A DNA stretch of 11,886 nt from Flavobacteriales bacterium UBA6969. GTDB taxonomy: Bacteria > Bacteroidota > Bacteroidia > Flavobacteriales_D > Sanyastnellaceae. The first letter of the stretch is position 1. Each line of letters opens with the position of its first letter. The DNA lies in NCBI GenBank assembly GCA_002448555.1, contig DJYV01000039.1:1-11886 (forward strand), read 5' to 3'. Made by a program: the position numbers and the translations under genes. A model generated the notes under the pieces. It was not told the origin of the DNA. It made no database searches and was given only the letters and a program-made list of their open reading frames with translations. Below, piece after piece: positions 1 through 7,830 of the stretch.

Positions 1-45
1 ATCACAGGAGGATTCAATGGCGAGGATAACAGGAGGAGTTGGCAT
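1..45 (-). CDS. tsaD: tRNA N6-adenosine threonylcarbamoyltransferase TsaD, N-terminal fragment cut by window edge
   Basis: On the minus strand an ATG at 45-43 opens a reading frame that runs off the left edge after 15 codons, reading MPTPPVILAIESSCD. The ILAIESSCD stretch matches the conserved TsaD/Kae1 start (usually I-L-G-I-E-T-S-C-D), which begins the ASKHA-fold nucleotide-binding domain. TsaD transfers threonylcarbamoyl to A37 of ANN-decoding tRNAs together with TsaB and TsaE. Only 15 residues are visible, so the call rests on this motif and on context: tsaD is, from general knowledge, often found divergent from tamB in Bacteroidota. The GGAGGA strings on the plus strand here are simply the antisense of its Pro and Ser codons. 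Confidence 0.75.
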   Translation of the reverse strand, partial: MPTPPVILAIESSCD

Positions 46-57
46 GGTTTCTGACCG

Positions 58-73
58 TAAAAGTATACTTTCA
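58..73. promoter_or_regulatory. Candidate divergent promoter/operator between tsaD and tamB, with a 12-bp palindrome
   Basis: The tsaD-tamB gap is only 38 bases (46-83). At its centre lies the perfect palindrome AAAGTATACTTT (60-71). Reading minus, TACTTTTA (65 to 58) matches the Bacteroidota -7 box TAnnTTTG at five of six fixed positions. Reading plus, TACTTTCA (66-73) resembles the TAnnTTCG variant seen elsewhere in this window. No convincing -33 TTTG box was found for either direction. The two candidate boxes overlap, so transcription in the two directions may compete. This is a pattern match only. Confidence 0.3.
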
Positions 74-83
74 CGTGCAATAG

Positions 84-3000
84 ATGAGGTCCGCATCCAC
101 AAAACCACCCCGCCGCATACGCTACTTTTTGGTCGCGTGCTTCGCCGTGGTAATAACCGTCGGCTTCACGCCTGCCTTTCAGACATGGGCGTGCCGTCTC
201 GCCTTGAATCAAGCCACCGCAAAGCAGGGGTTGACATGGTCGGTGGGTGCAGCTTCCATTGGTTTGTTTCCGATTGCCGTTGAATTGGAGGAAGTGGCGG
301 TTGCGCATGCGGAAGGAACCGATTTGCATTCAAATCGAGTGGCCATCAGCCTCTCTGGAATCGGCCGTTCTGGCTGGAACTTCGATCGCATCATCGTCGA
401 TGGACTCGAGGGCCTTCTCATCGCGCCCGATCGCACGACTCCGTCCCCCTCCACCCCTGCACACGAGGCGAACTCCTTGCTGTTGCATGAAGCTGCCGTG
501 AGCAATGTAGACGTCGAAATCCGTTCAAATCAAGCTGCCCTTGCCGTGGAGTGGGAACGCTTGAGCTTGGAGGAACTCCATTGGGATGGCACCCACCTAA
601 ACGGAGCGGTGCATGTGCCCCAAGCCGATGTAACTCCGCTTCCCCTATCCGATGGTTTTTGGCCGGGCGCTTGGGAAGCCCCTGCTTCTTTCGAAGGGCT
701 TAGCGCAACCTTGCAAACCGTGGACTCCCTTCAGCAATTCACGCTTCAGACCGCCTCCAATTGGGGAGAACTTTCTGTGGACTGGCAGGCCGACGGCGAG
801 CAACAAACGGTCGCCTTCGAAGCGTTGCCACAGGTGCATGCGTGGCCCGTGCGCAGCGATCACTGGCTGAGGCAATGGTCCCGAATTACCACCGACTCAG
901 TCATTTTCGGACAATTCACGTGGCACGCGGAGTCCGGCGGCACTGGCGTCCTTTCGCATTTGAATGTGGAGGTGCCGCTGGCTTATCGAACTTCAAATTG
1001 GAACATCGGCCCCATTGATCTCAGCCGCACGCAGATGAAAGCGCTTTCCCGACTCGCCAGCCTCCCGCTACCCAAGTACTTCAACGCACACTCCAATTGG
1101 CAAATCCAAGGAGAGCACGACGGGACAACAACAAGAGCGCGGTTGACACCGAAAGCAGCATCCGACCAACGCATCGAATTGACTTGGGACAACCGAGGAG
1201 AGCGGGATGAAGTTTCGGTTGCCTTGACGGGATTCGCGTTGAATGCGAGGAACCAAGACCTTTGCCAGGGTAATTGGGACCTGATCGGACATGGCCATGC
1301 CACAGCGACCGGCTGGGAAGGGCGTATGACCGCTTCGCACCCCGCCGGCGACGGCATCAATACGGAGTGGAATGCCACTTGGGATGCACCTGCTTGGTCC
1401 ATTTCCACGGAGTCACGCATTGAACAGCTGACCCCAAGCGCCCAGTCTACATACCCGTGGGAACTGTTCGCACATGTTGGATGGCGTGCGTCCGGATCCG
1501 ATGCAGAAAACTGGACACAAGTCCTCGAAATTCGAGACATCGTTTTGCTGCAAAACCGCGTGCCCCGCACCTTTGATCGGTTCGATGCTGTCCAATCAAG
1601 AACCGGTGAAGCTTGGTCCATAGAATGGGCGTCGGCGTTTGTTTCCGGCAGAGCTCGATGCAACACGGCCCTCTTGACCGAATGTTCATTCAACCCAACC
1701 CGATTGGCATTTGAACCACGTTCCGAAGGTCCCTCCGTCGTTCCGCAATTGGACATCCAAGCAAACGTGGTCAATCTTCACCCCATCGCTGTACTTGCCG
1801 ACCTGCCGTTGACCACCCGAGAACCGTTTACCGTACAAGCACGCTGGAATGGACAAAGTGGAATGGTGCAGACGCATGTCACATCCGCCTCCATCGGCAA
1901 CGTTCACGCAGAACACCTTGCGGTCAACGGCACCCTGCATGCGCAGCATTCCTCTCGATTGAATTGGGAGGTGGGTGGTCTAACGTTCACTAACACACCA
2001 ATCATTGAAGAAACGTCGGGCCAATTGATTGGCGACACCGCTGGCTTGGCCTTGGCGATTCACACCTTCACAGGGCAAGTTGGGGACGAGGCCTTCGCGC
2101 TTGAAGAACCTGCACGGGTGTCCGTCGATGCTGGGTCGGCGGAATTAACCCTGGCCAACATGCCCTTGCGTTCAGCAGGGGGAACGATCGATTTCTCTGG
2201 TGCATTTCAAGATGCGAACGATTGGAACCTGCAGGCCCACGTTGTCCACGATGGCCTTCAGTGGGGGAGCGAAAAGCGTCGCTTGAGCGGCATCTCCGGC
2301 ATCCTCTCCCTCACTTCCGGACCCGAAGCCCCACTATTGGAAGGTGCGATTGATTGCGATGAAGCCCGCTGGAACGATTTCATTGCAGTGGATGCCCGGG
2401 GATCAGCCTCGGGAACCATCAATGCTCCCCATGTGGAACTTCAGGCAGCTACACTCCCGTCAGGCAACGTCAACGCGGTGCTTGATATCCCGCTGGATGA
2501 CCTTGGCGCGGCGTGGGCGACGGTTGCGTTCACTGACCTCGACCTGATACCAGTCAACGGGCTGCTGCCCCCTTCGAGCATTGGACTGATCGGCACAGCA
2601 TCGGGAAATTTGAGCGCCAACGGGTTTGAATCCTTCCCCCGCATCGAGGGAGAGGTGATTCCCAATGGCGTCACCCTCACAGTTCCGTACCTCGGGACCC
2701 ACTACGAGGTAGACGGAAAAGTCGAAGTTCGACCCGACGGGTTTTTGATGGACCAATGGACCTTATTCGATGCGTCCGGCGCTGAAGCCCGGTTCAATGG
2801 GACGGTGTTGCACCGAAATTTCAAGGATTGGAATTTGGATTTTGGCGTTGAAATCAGCGACCGAGCCATCACCCTCATGAACATTCCCATCACCGATGAC
2901 GCTCTGTTTTACGGGACCGCCAGCGGAACAGGCGACATCAACGTCTCCGGATTCGGGCCCATGCTAGAAATTCACGCTTCCCTCACTACGGAGGAAGGAA

Positions 3001-4073
3001 CTGACTTCGCCCTGCCCATGGATAGCCAATCCGATGTGGATTACGTGGATTTTGTGCGGTTCAAAAAATCCAGCACCGAGACCGAAACCCCTGCTATCCC
3101 GCGCGGAACGTTTTCGAACACCCGAATCAACCTCGGCATTGACGTCGAGAACGGAGCTCAAGCACGGATTGTGTTCAACCGAAAAGTCGGCGATGAAATC
3201 GTCGGCAACGCCACCGGCCACCTCGATTTGGAGGTCAATGATTTTGAGCAACTCGACATGACCGGCAACCTCGAAATCACCGAGGGTGCATACCACTTCA
3301 CACTGCAAAATTGGTTTAATAAGCGGTTTGACATCCAGCCCGGAAGCACGATTTCGTGGGAAGGCGATCCGTACGATGCCCAACTGAATGTCGCCACAAC
3401 GTACACAACGCGCGCAGCGCTTGACCCCTTGCTTCCGGAAACAGATGACCTCCCCGGCCGTATCCCGGTGGACTTGCAATTGACACTGAACGGATCGCTG
3501 CTCCGGCCCGGTCTGGACTTCAATGTGGCCGTTCCCACGGCCGACTCTCGGATTCAAGCCCTGGTGGAAGGGGCCCTGGTCTCTGAAGAAGAAGTGCAGA
3601 GGCAAGCACTTGGTCTCCTCACGCTCAACCAATTCATCCCTTCCGACCCCACCGAAGCTGCGATCGGTGGATTCATCCAACCTGCACAAAGCACCCAATT
3701 TCTCGCCAACCAATTGGGCCATTGGATTTCACAAATCGCCCCCGCAATGGACGTTGGGTTGGACTACGCACAAGACGCCTTGAGTGGGGAGCAAGCAGTA
3801 GGACTGGCACTGAGCACCCAGCTGCTCAACGACCGATTGCACATCGAGGGCGAAGTAGGCGCTCAGACTACGGGCACTGTAAACGCTGAAGATTTCCAAA
3901 TTCAAGACCTCACAGTGAGCTTTGATTTGACGGAAGACGGTGGCATACAACTCACCGGCCACTCCCGCCAAAACGCTTCCTTGACCAACGCCATTGAAGG
4001 CGAAGCCGTTCAGGGTGTGGGCATTCGATTCAAGTGGGCATTTGATGAATGGGGAGCTTGGAAGAATCGGTAA
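84..4073 (+). CDS. tamB: Translocation/assembly module TamB-like protein (DUF490 family)
   Basis: A 1329-residue AsmA/TamB-type envelope protein. Residues about 14-32 form one hydrophobic helix after a basic N-terminus, fitting an inner-membrane anchor with the rest in the periplasm. The segment after it, with L-F-P-I-A-V-E-L-E-E-V near residue 61, is typical of the TamB N-terminus. The long middle is repetitive beta-strand sequence, expected for the hydrophobic groove of these bridge-like proteins. The C-terminal TamB domain (about 950-1329) holds PGSTISWEGDPYDA at 1086-1099, the R-I-P-V-D-L-Q-L stretch near 1124, and QRQALGLLTLNQF near 1172-1184. Family members span the periplasm and help outer-membrane protein insertion or phospholipid transport. 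The length is normal to slightly short for Bacteroidota. The start is firm because an in-frame TAG (81-83) directly precedes ATG 84. Long antisense reading frames across it are shadows. Confidence 0.92.
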   Translation: MRSASTKPPRRIRYFLVACFAVVITVGFTPAFQTWACRLALNQATAKQGLTWSVGAASIGLFPIAVELEEVAVAHAEGTDLHSNRVAISLSGIGRSGWNFDRIIVDGLEGLLIAPDRTTPSPSTPAHEANSLLLHEAAVSNVDVEIRSNQAALAVEWERLSLEELHWDGTHLNGAVHVPQADVTPLPLSDGFWPGAWEAPASFEGLSATLQTVDSLQQFTLQTASNWGELSVDWQADGEQQTVAFEALPQVHAWPVRSDHWLRQWSRITTDSVIFGQFTWHAESGGTGVLSHLNVEVPLAYRTSNWNIGPIDLSRTQMKALSRLASLPLPKYFNAHSNWQIQGEHDGTTTRARLTPKAASDQRIELTWDNRGERDEVSVALTGFALNARNQDLCQGNWDLIGHGHATATGWEGRMTASHPAGDGINTEWNATWDAPAWSISTESRIEQLTPSAQSTYPWELFAHVGWRASGSDAENWTQVLEIRDIVLLQNRVPRTFDRFDAVQSRTGEAWSIEWASAFVSGRARCNTALLTECSFNPTRLAFEPRSEGPSVVPQLDIQANVVNLHPIAVLADLPLTTREPFTVQARWNGQSGMVQTHVTSASIGNVHAEHLAVNGTLHAQHSSRLNWEVGGLTFTNTPIIEETSGQLIGDTAGLALAIHTFTGQVGDEAFALEEPARVSVDAGSAELTLANMPLRSAGGTIDFSGAFQDANDWNLQAHVVHDGLQWGSEKRRLSGISGILSLTSGPEAPLLEGAIDCDEARWNDFIAVDARGSASGTINAPHVELQAATLPSGNVNAVLDIPLDDLGAAWATVAFTDLDLIPVNGLLPPSSIGLIGTASGNLSANGFESFPRIEGEVIPNGVTLTVPYLGTHYEVDGKVEVRPDGFLMDQWTLFDASGAEARFNGTVLHRNFKDWNLDFGVEISDRAITLMNIPITDDALFYGTASGTGDINVSGFGPMLEIHASLTTEEGTDFALPMDSQSDVDYVDFVRFKKSSTETETPAIPRGTFSNTRINLGIDVENGAQARIVFNRKVGDEIVGNATGHLDLEVNDFEQLDMTGNLEITEGAYHFTLQNWFNKRFDIQPGSTISWEGDPYDAQLNVATTYTTRAALDPLLPETDDLPGRIPVDLQLTLNGSLLRPGLDFNVAVPTADSRIQALVEGALVSEEEVQRQALGLLTLNQFIPSDPTEAAIGGFIQPAQSTQFLANQLGHWISQIAPAMDVGLDYAQDALSGEQAVGLALSTQLLNDRLHIEGEVGAQTTGTVNAEDFQIQDLTVSFDLTEDGGIQLTGHSRQNASLTNAIEGEAVQGVGIRFKWAFDEWGAWKNR

Positions 4074-4087
4074 GAAAAAATCAACCG

Positions 4088-4095
4088 TATTTTCG
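4088..4095 (+). promoter_or_regulatory. Candidate -7 promoter box (TATTTTCG) for the T9SS cargo gene
   Basis: TATTTTCG fits TAnnTTTG except for C at the seventh position, and sits 15 bases before ATG 4111 in the 37-base gap after tamB. The flanking CGTATnTTCG pattern recurs at 7782-7791 and 9154-9163, which is the main support. No clear -33 TTTG lies at the usual spacing. It would let the cargo gene be transcribed independently of tamB. Confidence 0.4.
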
Positions 4096-4110
4096 AGGCA
4101 AACAATCGTC

Positions 4111-5148
4111 ATGCGAAACGTTATCCTTCTCATTCCCGCTATGCTCTTCGTAGAGGCAGCAGCCAGCCAGATCACCATCACGGGCGACGACATGCCCCAA
4201 CCAGATGTCACCTACCCACTGGTCAACGCGGCCATTTTGGACCTCAGCCTCGGCGAAATCAGCGGAGCAAATGCAACATGGGATGCGAACGATTTGACGG
4301 CATTGATGGATGCACCGTTGACCCCGGTCGACATCAACGATGCGAGCATCAGTGCGGCTTTGGTGTTCAACAGCCCGTTTAATTCCACGTACCAGTGCGA
4401 TTTCTACCTGCCCACTGAATTGCCCGACTTCGGAGTGGACTTGGGCATCCCGCTTGAAGGGTTCAACAATTTCTACCAAACCGGCGGTGATGCCTATGCC
4501 ATTGCGGGCGTTGGGCTGAGTGCCATGGGGTTTGATTTGCCTGTCACCTACGATGACATCGATGAAATTCTTCCCCTACCCCTTGAATACGGTGAAACCC
4601 TGAGCAGCACTGCCGCTTTCCAGTTGGACTTGACCGGCATCTTTACGTATGGACTGTCCCAATCACGTGAGGTTGAGGTGGATGGATGGGGCACACTCGT
4701 TCTGCCCAGCGGTTCGTATGAAGTGTTGCGAACACGTACAGAATTAACTGCCACAAATGACATCTTCATTGAGCAACTCGGTGAGCCCTTTTCCATCGAC
4801 CGCGAACAGGTCACCTACCAATGGTGGGGTACCGGAATGGGATTCCCATTGCTCGAAATCACCGAAATTTTTGGGTTGCCCCTGACTGCTACATTCCAAG
4901 ATTTGGGCGAGTCGAGCGATGTAGTCAACGCACCTGCAGCCAATTGCTTCACGCCGTTTCCCAACCCCGTTCAACACGGACAGCAACTGCAGTGGGAAAC
5001 GCCAGCCGTGTGGACATTTATTGATGGAGCCGGGCGAGTTTTGGAAAGCGGTCAGTCCAATGCCTTCACGGTACCGAACGATGTCCCTGCAGGGGTATAC
5101 ACGTTGCGCGCTGCGGACGGGATGACCGCCCGGATCGTCGTACGATGA
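4111..5148 (+). CDS. Secreted protein with C-terminal type IX secretion sorting domain, passenger function unknown
   Basis: 345 residues from ATG 4111. An upstream in-frame ATG at 3994 lies inside tamB and would bury the signal peptide, so it is rejected. Residues 1-19 form a signal peptide with likely cleavage near A-A-A-S/Q. The C-terminal part, about 281-345, is a type A T9SS sorting domain: it opens with T-P-F-P-N-P-V, contains W-T-F-I-D-G-A-G-R-V and V-P-A-G-V-Y-T-L-R, and ends R-I-V-V-R. This predicts Sec export, crossing of the outer membrane by the Por machinery, and removal of the tail at the surface. The passenger (about 20-280) starts with ITITGDDMPQPD, a beginning shared, from memory, by many uncharacterised Bacteroidota T9SS cargo proteins. 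No catalytic motif was seen. A promoter-like box 15 bases upstream suggests its own transcript. The stop codon abuts the stop of the opposing gene. Confidence 0.88.
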   Translation: MRNVILLIPAMLFVEAAASQITITGDDMPQPDVTYPLVNAAILDLSLGEISGANATWDANDLTALMDAPLTPVDINDASISAALVFNSPFNSTYQCDFYLPTELPDFGVDLGIPLEGFNNFYQTGGDAYAIAGVGLSAMGFDLPVTYDDIDEILPLPLEYGETLSSTAAFQLDLTGIFTYGLSQSREVEVDGWGTLVLPSGSYEVLRTRTELTATNDIFIEQLGEPFSIDREQVTYQWWGTGMGFPLLEITEIFGLPLTATFQDLGESSDVVNAPAANCFTPFPNPVQHGQQLQWETPAVWTFIDGAGRVLESGQSNAFTVPNDVPAGVYTLRAADGMTARIVVR

Positions 5149-5174
5149 TTAGATAAGCCCTTCGGATTCGAAGG
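5134..5174. terminator. Possible bidirectional terminator: two inverted repeats at a zero-gap convergent junction
   Basis: The plus-strand gene stops at 5146-5148 and the minus-strand gene stops at 5151-5149, leaving no intergenic base. Two inverted repeats straddle the point. ATCGTCGTACGATGAT (5134-5149) has one G-T wobble pair. CCTTCG-GATT-CGAAGG (5159-5174) has a perfect 6-bp stem and 4-base loop. Any terminator must lie within coding sequence of one of the genes. Neither hairpin is followed by a strong T run, so Rho-independent function is uncertain. Confidence 0.3.
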
Positions 5175-5589
5175 CATCGATTTCTTTGCCGATCTGGGAA
5201 TCGTACCACTGATCGAGCACCCAGCCTTTCGCCACCTGGGGATTCCGAAAAACCCGGAACGGAATCGCTGGCCTGAACAACGCCCACCGAATGCGATCGC
5301 GCAAAACCTGAATGGACGAAGGCACCACAACTGCGCGCGCCGGAACATCCAGCATCGCTTCTTCTGAACCCAACCAAGCCAAGGCCTCCTGCTCCACAAG
5401 CGCTGCATTGCGGGGGATAAGGACCAACACGGGACCGACACCCCCTTCTACCAATTGCCGACGAGCGGCTTCCACCCGCTTCATCTGGTTCAAATCGAGT
5501 ACCGCCTCATCGGCGAATCGAATGGTGTAGAGCCCCATGGACAATTCGATGCGGGCGTCGTGGACTTGGGTGGAGAGCGTGTGTTCCAT
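5149..5589 (-). CDS. STAS/SEC14-like domain small protein, function unknown
   Basis: 146 residues from the ATG at 5589-5587, chosen because its A is the last base of the upstream DUF4249 stop (TGATG), the classic translational coupling arrangement. An alternative in-frame ATG at 5598 would add three residues. No signal peptide is present, so a cytoplasmic location is likely. The order of elements, an early strand pair (Y-T-I-R-F-A-D-E), a helix, a V-L-V-L-I-P strand near 54-59, a helix with A-L-A-W-L-G-S-E-E (69-77), an A-R-A-V-V-V strand and a final F-R-V-F-R-N-P-Q-V-A-K-G-W-V segment (111-124), resembles the Bacteroidota STAS/SEC14-like family of about 130 residues. That family has no established biochemical role. 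The fold assignment is by pattern recognition and needs a profile search. Confidence 0.72.
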   Translation of the reverse strand: MEHTLSTQVHDARIELSMGLYTIRFADEAVLDLNQMKRVEAARRQLVEGGVGPVLVLIPRNAALVEQEALAWLGSEEAMLDVPARAVVVPSSIQVLRDRIRWALFRPAIPFRVFRNPQVAKGWVLDQWYDSQIGKEIDAFESEGLI

Positions 5590-6704
5590 CAATCGCAATA
5601 GAAATCAGAGAAAGGATTGGGTGTGCAGAAATTCAAGGCGGCAGTCTCATCGCCCTCGATGAGGTGTTGGACCGACGCGGTTGTGTATCCCACACCATAG
5701 ACGCCTTGGGTTGCACGCGCAGCGAACAACCCGAGCCCTCCATTGATGTTGGTGTATTCTGGGCGTTCTTGAATGACGCCGGTGACCGGAGCATTGACTT
5801 CCAAGTACGTCGACAATTCTTCGTTGGCCACAGTCAATACAAAATCCACGGCACGGGCGATTTGAACCTCCTCGTCCCACGTGCCGAGCACCCGTGTGAT
5901 GTACGGATCGACTTCGAGTTGCGTAGCTAGGGTCGAATAGAAGCGCGAACCGCTCACTTCCTTTTGCAGTACCTCCCCGCCTTCATCGTCGTTGGTGTTA
6001 ATGGTACCAACGTTCCATTCCACAATGCGTTCGCGCTCTTCGATGAGATCGGTGTGGTCCAAGTCGCTCCAAATGCGCTCCATCACATGAATGAATACCG
6101 TGACATCGTACCGACTGGCTCCTGCAGTCGATGACCATTTGAATGTGATGTCCGGGTACGTTGTCGTGAAACCGGGGCTCGCAAATCCGAGTTTAAAGTT
6201 GTTGACGCCAGGCGGGGGTTGGGTGATGTTTCCTATCTGCTCCGCGATCATGTTGGTCGTCGAACTCACTTCTTCCGGTTCCTCATCGATGGCAATCGAC
6301 AAATCGTATTCGGCATCGGTATCAAGTCCTCCTTCCGGAACGAAATACCACATCTGGTGTTCCGGCGCATAGAAAATGCCATCATCGGATTTGTTCTCGA
6401 TGACGGTGTCGACTAACGCCCACTCGGATGTTACCGCGCCGCCCAAGCGCTCTTGAATTTGAACGGTCAATGCCTCCGCTGGGTATTCACTGCTGTCGGC
6501 GATTAAAGCGGCATCGAATTGGTTGCCATCGCCCAACCACGTGCGGTTGATGCGCACCCATTGTGTGTCTTGGGCAGCATCCAACAGGCTGAACACCACC
6601 GGTGTGCGGTCATAGGGTGCGTTCAGTTCAATGTCTGTGGAACACGCCCACAACAAGGTGGTGCATCCAGCGGCGGCCAACGCCCAACGTTTTACTCGGT
6701 TCAT
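5589..6704 (-). CDS. DUF4249 family outer-membrane lipoprotein
   Basis: 371 residues from the ATG at 6704-6702. A longer in-frame start at 6959 is rejected because it runs through the upstream reductase gene and would bury the signal peptide. The N-terminus has basic residues, a hydrophobic stretch and lipobox L-W-A-C with lipidated Cys21. The following S-T-D-I-E is acidic, as in many surface-exported Bacteroidota lipoproteins, though it is not a textbook export signal. The start of the mature part (Y-D-R-T-P-V-V-F-S-L-L-D, then T-Q-W-V-R-I-N-R-T-W-L-G-D-G-N) is characteristic of DUF4249. This family commonly lies next to TonB-dependent receptors and is thought to act at the outer membrane, but its substrate is unknown. 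No receptor gene is adjacent here. It lies 20 bases after the acyl-CoA reductase gene and overlaps the next gene by one base, so it is the middle gene of a three-gene operon. Confidence 0.87.
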   Translation of the reverse strand: MNRVKRWALAAAGCTTLLWACSTDIELNAPYDRTPVVFSLLDAAQDTQWVRINRTWLGDGNQFDAALIADSSEYPAEALTVQIQERLGGAVTSEWALVDTVIENKSDDGIFYAPEHQMWYFVPEGGLDTDAEYDLSIAIDEEPEEVSSTTNMIAEQIGNITQPPPGVNNFKLGFASPGFTTTYPDITFKWSSTAGASRYDVTVFIHVMERIWSDLDHTDLIEERERIVEWNVGTINTNDDEGGEVLQKEVSGSRFYSTLATQLEVDPYITRVLGTWDEEVQIARAVDFVLTVANEELSTYLEVNAPVTGVIQERPEYTNINGGLGLFAARATQGVYGVGYTTASVQHLIEGDETAALNFCTPNPFSDFYCD

Positions 6705-6724
6705 TCGGAATTTCTCGCGGTTGG

Positions 6725-7774
6725 TCACGAAGATAAGGCCAATAAAAAGTTCAGCGTATCCACTCCATCCGCGTAATCCCAAGGGTTGGGTTTTTGGGAT
6801 TGCCCGAGCGGTACGGTTGGCACCGAGGTGACCTTCAATGACTCGGGAATCTCCGTCGCAATGCACTGCAGATTGTCCGCAGCGGCATTCAATTCCTCTC
6901 GAACATCGTCCAATGCGTCGTACCAGGCGTAATAAAGGGTTCCGACCGGGCTCACCCACCCGGTGTCTTCCTTGACAAGCAGGAATCCATTTTCAATCAG
7001 ATCTTCTTGGTTCAGCAGCCACACTGCTTTGTGGTAATCGTAGTTATTGGCGTATTTGTTGTTTTGGGCGACGTACCCCCACTCCACCCAAGCGGCGAAC
7101 AAACGGTCCAAATCGAAGCCCCTTGGCAGCATCAACTTGGTGACGCTTCGGCAACCGAGGCCGAAATATTGAAACACATCTGCCCCCAACGCCTGGAGTT
7201 CCTCATGGGATTCCGAACCGCTCAGGACGGCGACGCTCGTCCGTTGACTCCGCAGCACTTTTGGCAGGCTTCGGAAATAGTATTCAAAGTACCGGTTGGT
7301 GTTTGCACTGCCCGTGGCAATGACGGCATCCGCATCATTGAGGGTTCCCGTCACAAATTCCACGCGCGACGCGACGTCTTCAGCGCTGAATGAATCCAAC
7401 GCGGCAATTGCCGCCGGGATGAGCACCTGGTCTTCCGAGCTGCATTTCACGATGGCATGGTGGCCGGTGAGCAGCACACACAGAACGTCGTGCCACCCGA
7501 CCATGGGCAAGTTTCCAGCGAGCACCAAACCAATCCGCTTGGGTTCGCGCTGACCCTGGAGTTCAGGATAATCACCCAGCCATTTTTCCAACACCTCCAC
7601 CCGCAGCATCTCGCCATTGGCCTTCATCGCATCTCGGACAAAGGCATTCGTGAACCACCGGTTTTGCGCCTCAGCCGAGCGCAGCAGCGCTTCATTGTCC
7701 GGTCCTTCATTTTCGATTTCGCCGCGGAACCATGCGCCCAATTGAACAAGGCCGGAATGCAATGTGTTGGTCAT
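6725..7774 (-). CDS. LuxC-like acyl-CoA reductase
   Basis: 349 residues from the ATG at 7774-7772; a start at 7816 would read through the promoter region and is less likely. The protein belongs to the LuxC/aldehyde dehydrogenase-like fatty acyl reductase family, which reduces acyl-CoA or acyl thioesters to aldehydes with NADPH through a cysteine acyl-enzyme. Visible signatures are GLVLAGNLPMVGWHDVL (82-98), the G-S-A-N-T-N-R-Y-F-E-Y-Y-F stretch (155-167), the likely nucleophile Cys208 in FGLGCRSV, and the C-terminal DYADGVDTLNFLL (333-345). It is shorter than Vibrio LuxC, as is usual for the Bacteroidota version. No transferase or synthetase partner (LuxD, LuxE) is in the window, so the true substrate is open. 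It is the first gene of the minus-strand operon, has a good -7 box 21 bases upstream, and is divergent from a ferredoxin gene. Confidence 0.87.
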   Translation of the reverse strand: MTNTLHSGLVQLGAWFRGEIENEGPDNEALLRSAEAQNRWFTNAFVRDAMKANGEMLRVEVLEKWLGDYPELQGQREPKRIGLVLAGNLPMVGWHDVLCVLLTGHHAIVKCSSEDQVLIPAAIAALDSFSAEDVASRVEFVTGTLNDADAVIATGSANTNRYFEYYFRSLPKVLRSQRTSVAVLSGSESHEELQALGADVFQYFGLGCRSVTKLMLPRGFDLDRLFAAWVEWGYVAQNNKYANNYDYHKAVWLLNQEDLIENGFLLVKEDTGWVSPVGTLYYAWYDALDDVREELNAAADNLQCIATEIPESLKVTSVPTVPLGQSQKPNPWDYADGVDTLNFLLALSS

Positions 7775-7783
7775 TGTGGTGCG

Positions 7784-7791
7784 TATCTTCG
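7784..7791 (+). promoter_or_regulatory. Candidate -7 promoter box (TATCTTCG) for the ferredoxin gene
   Basis: TATCTTCG matches TAnnTTTG at five of six fixed positions, and its GCGTATCTTCG context resembles the boxes at 4088 and 9156. It lies 39 bases before ATG 7831. The -33 region shows only a TTG at shorter than usual spacing (7767-7769). Confidence 0.42.
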
Positions 7792-7794
7792 CCC

Positions 7795-7802
7795 CAAATT
7801 TA
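7795..7802 (-). promoter_or_regulatory. Candidate -7 promoter box (TAAATTTG) for the acyl-CoA reductase operon
   Basis: Reading minus, TAAATTTG is an exact match to the Bacteroidota -7 consensus TAnnTTTG, 20 bases upstream of the reductase ATG. A TTG upstream (about 7814-7816) is closer than the usual -33 spacing. The box is three bases from the oppositely directed 7784-7791 box, so polymerases serving the two directions would occupy the same DNA. Confidence 0.5.
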
Positions 7803-7830
7803 ACGCTGCATCCCAAGACCGTACACGCGC

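Noticed and set aside
5..45. Two strong-looking Shine-Dalgarno strings (ACAGGAGGA) before ATG 17 and ATG 43 on the plus strand, with an 88-residue frame from 17
   Set aside because: They are the antisense of the tsaD N-terminal codons (Pro-Pro and Ser-Ser). The plus-strand frame from 17 gives no sensible protein and overlaps tamB, and other genes in this window do not use Shine-Dalgarno sites.
983..1774. 263-residue minus-strand frame inside tamB
   Set aside because: A shadow frame: it lies wholly within a well-supported tamB frame, shows no domain or signal, and its composition follows from the opposite-strand codons.
2964..3722. 252-residue minus-strand frame inside the conserved TamB C-terminal domain
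   Set aside because: The plus strand encodes the recognisable TamB motifs here; the antisense frame has no recognisable family.
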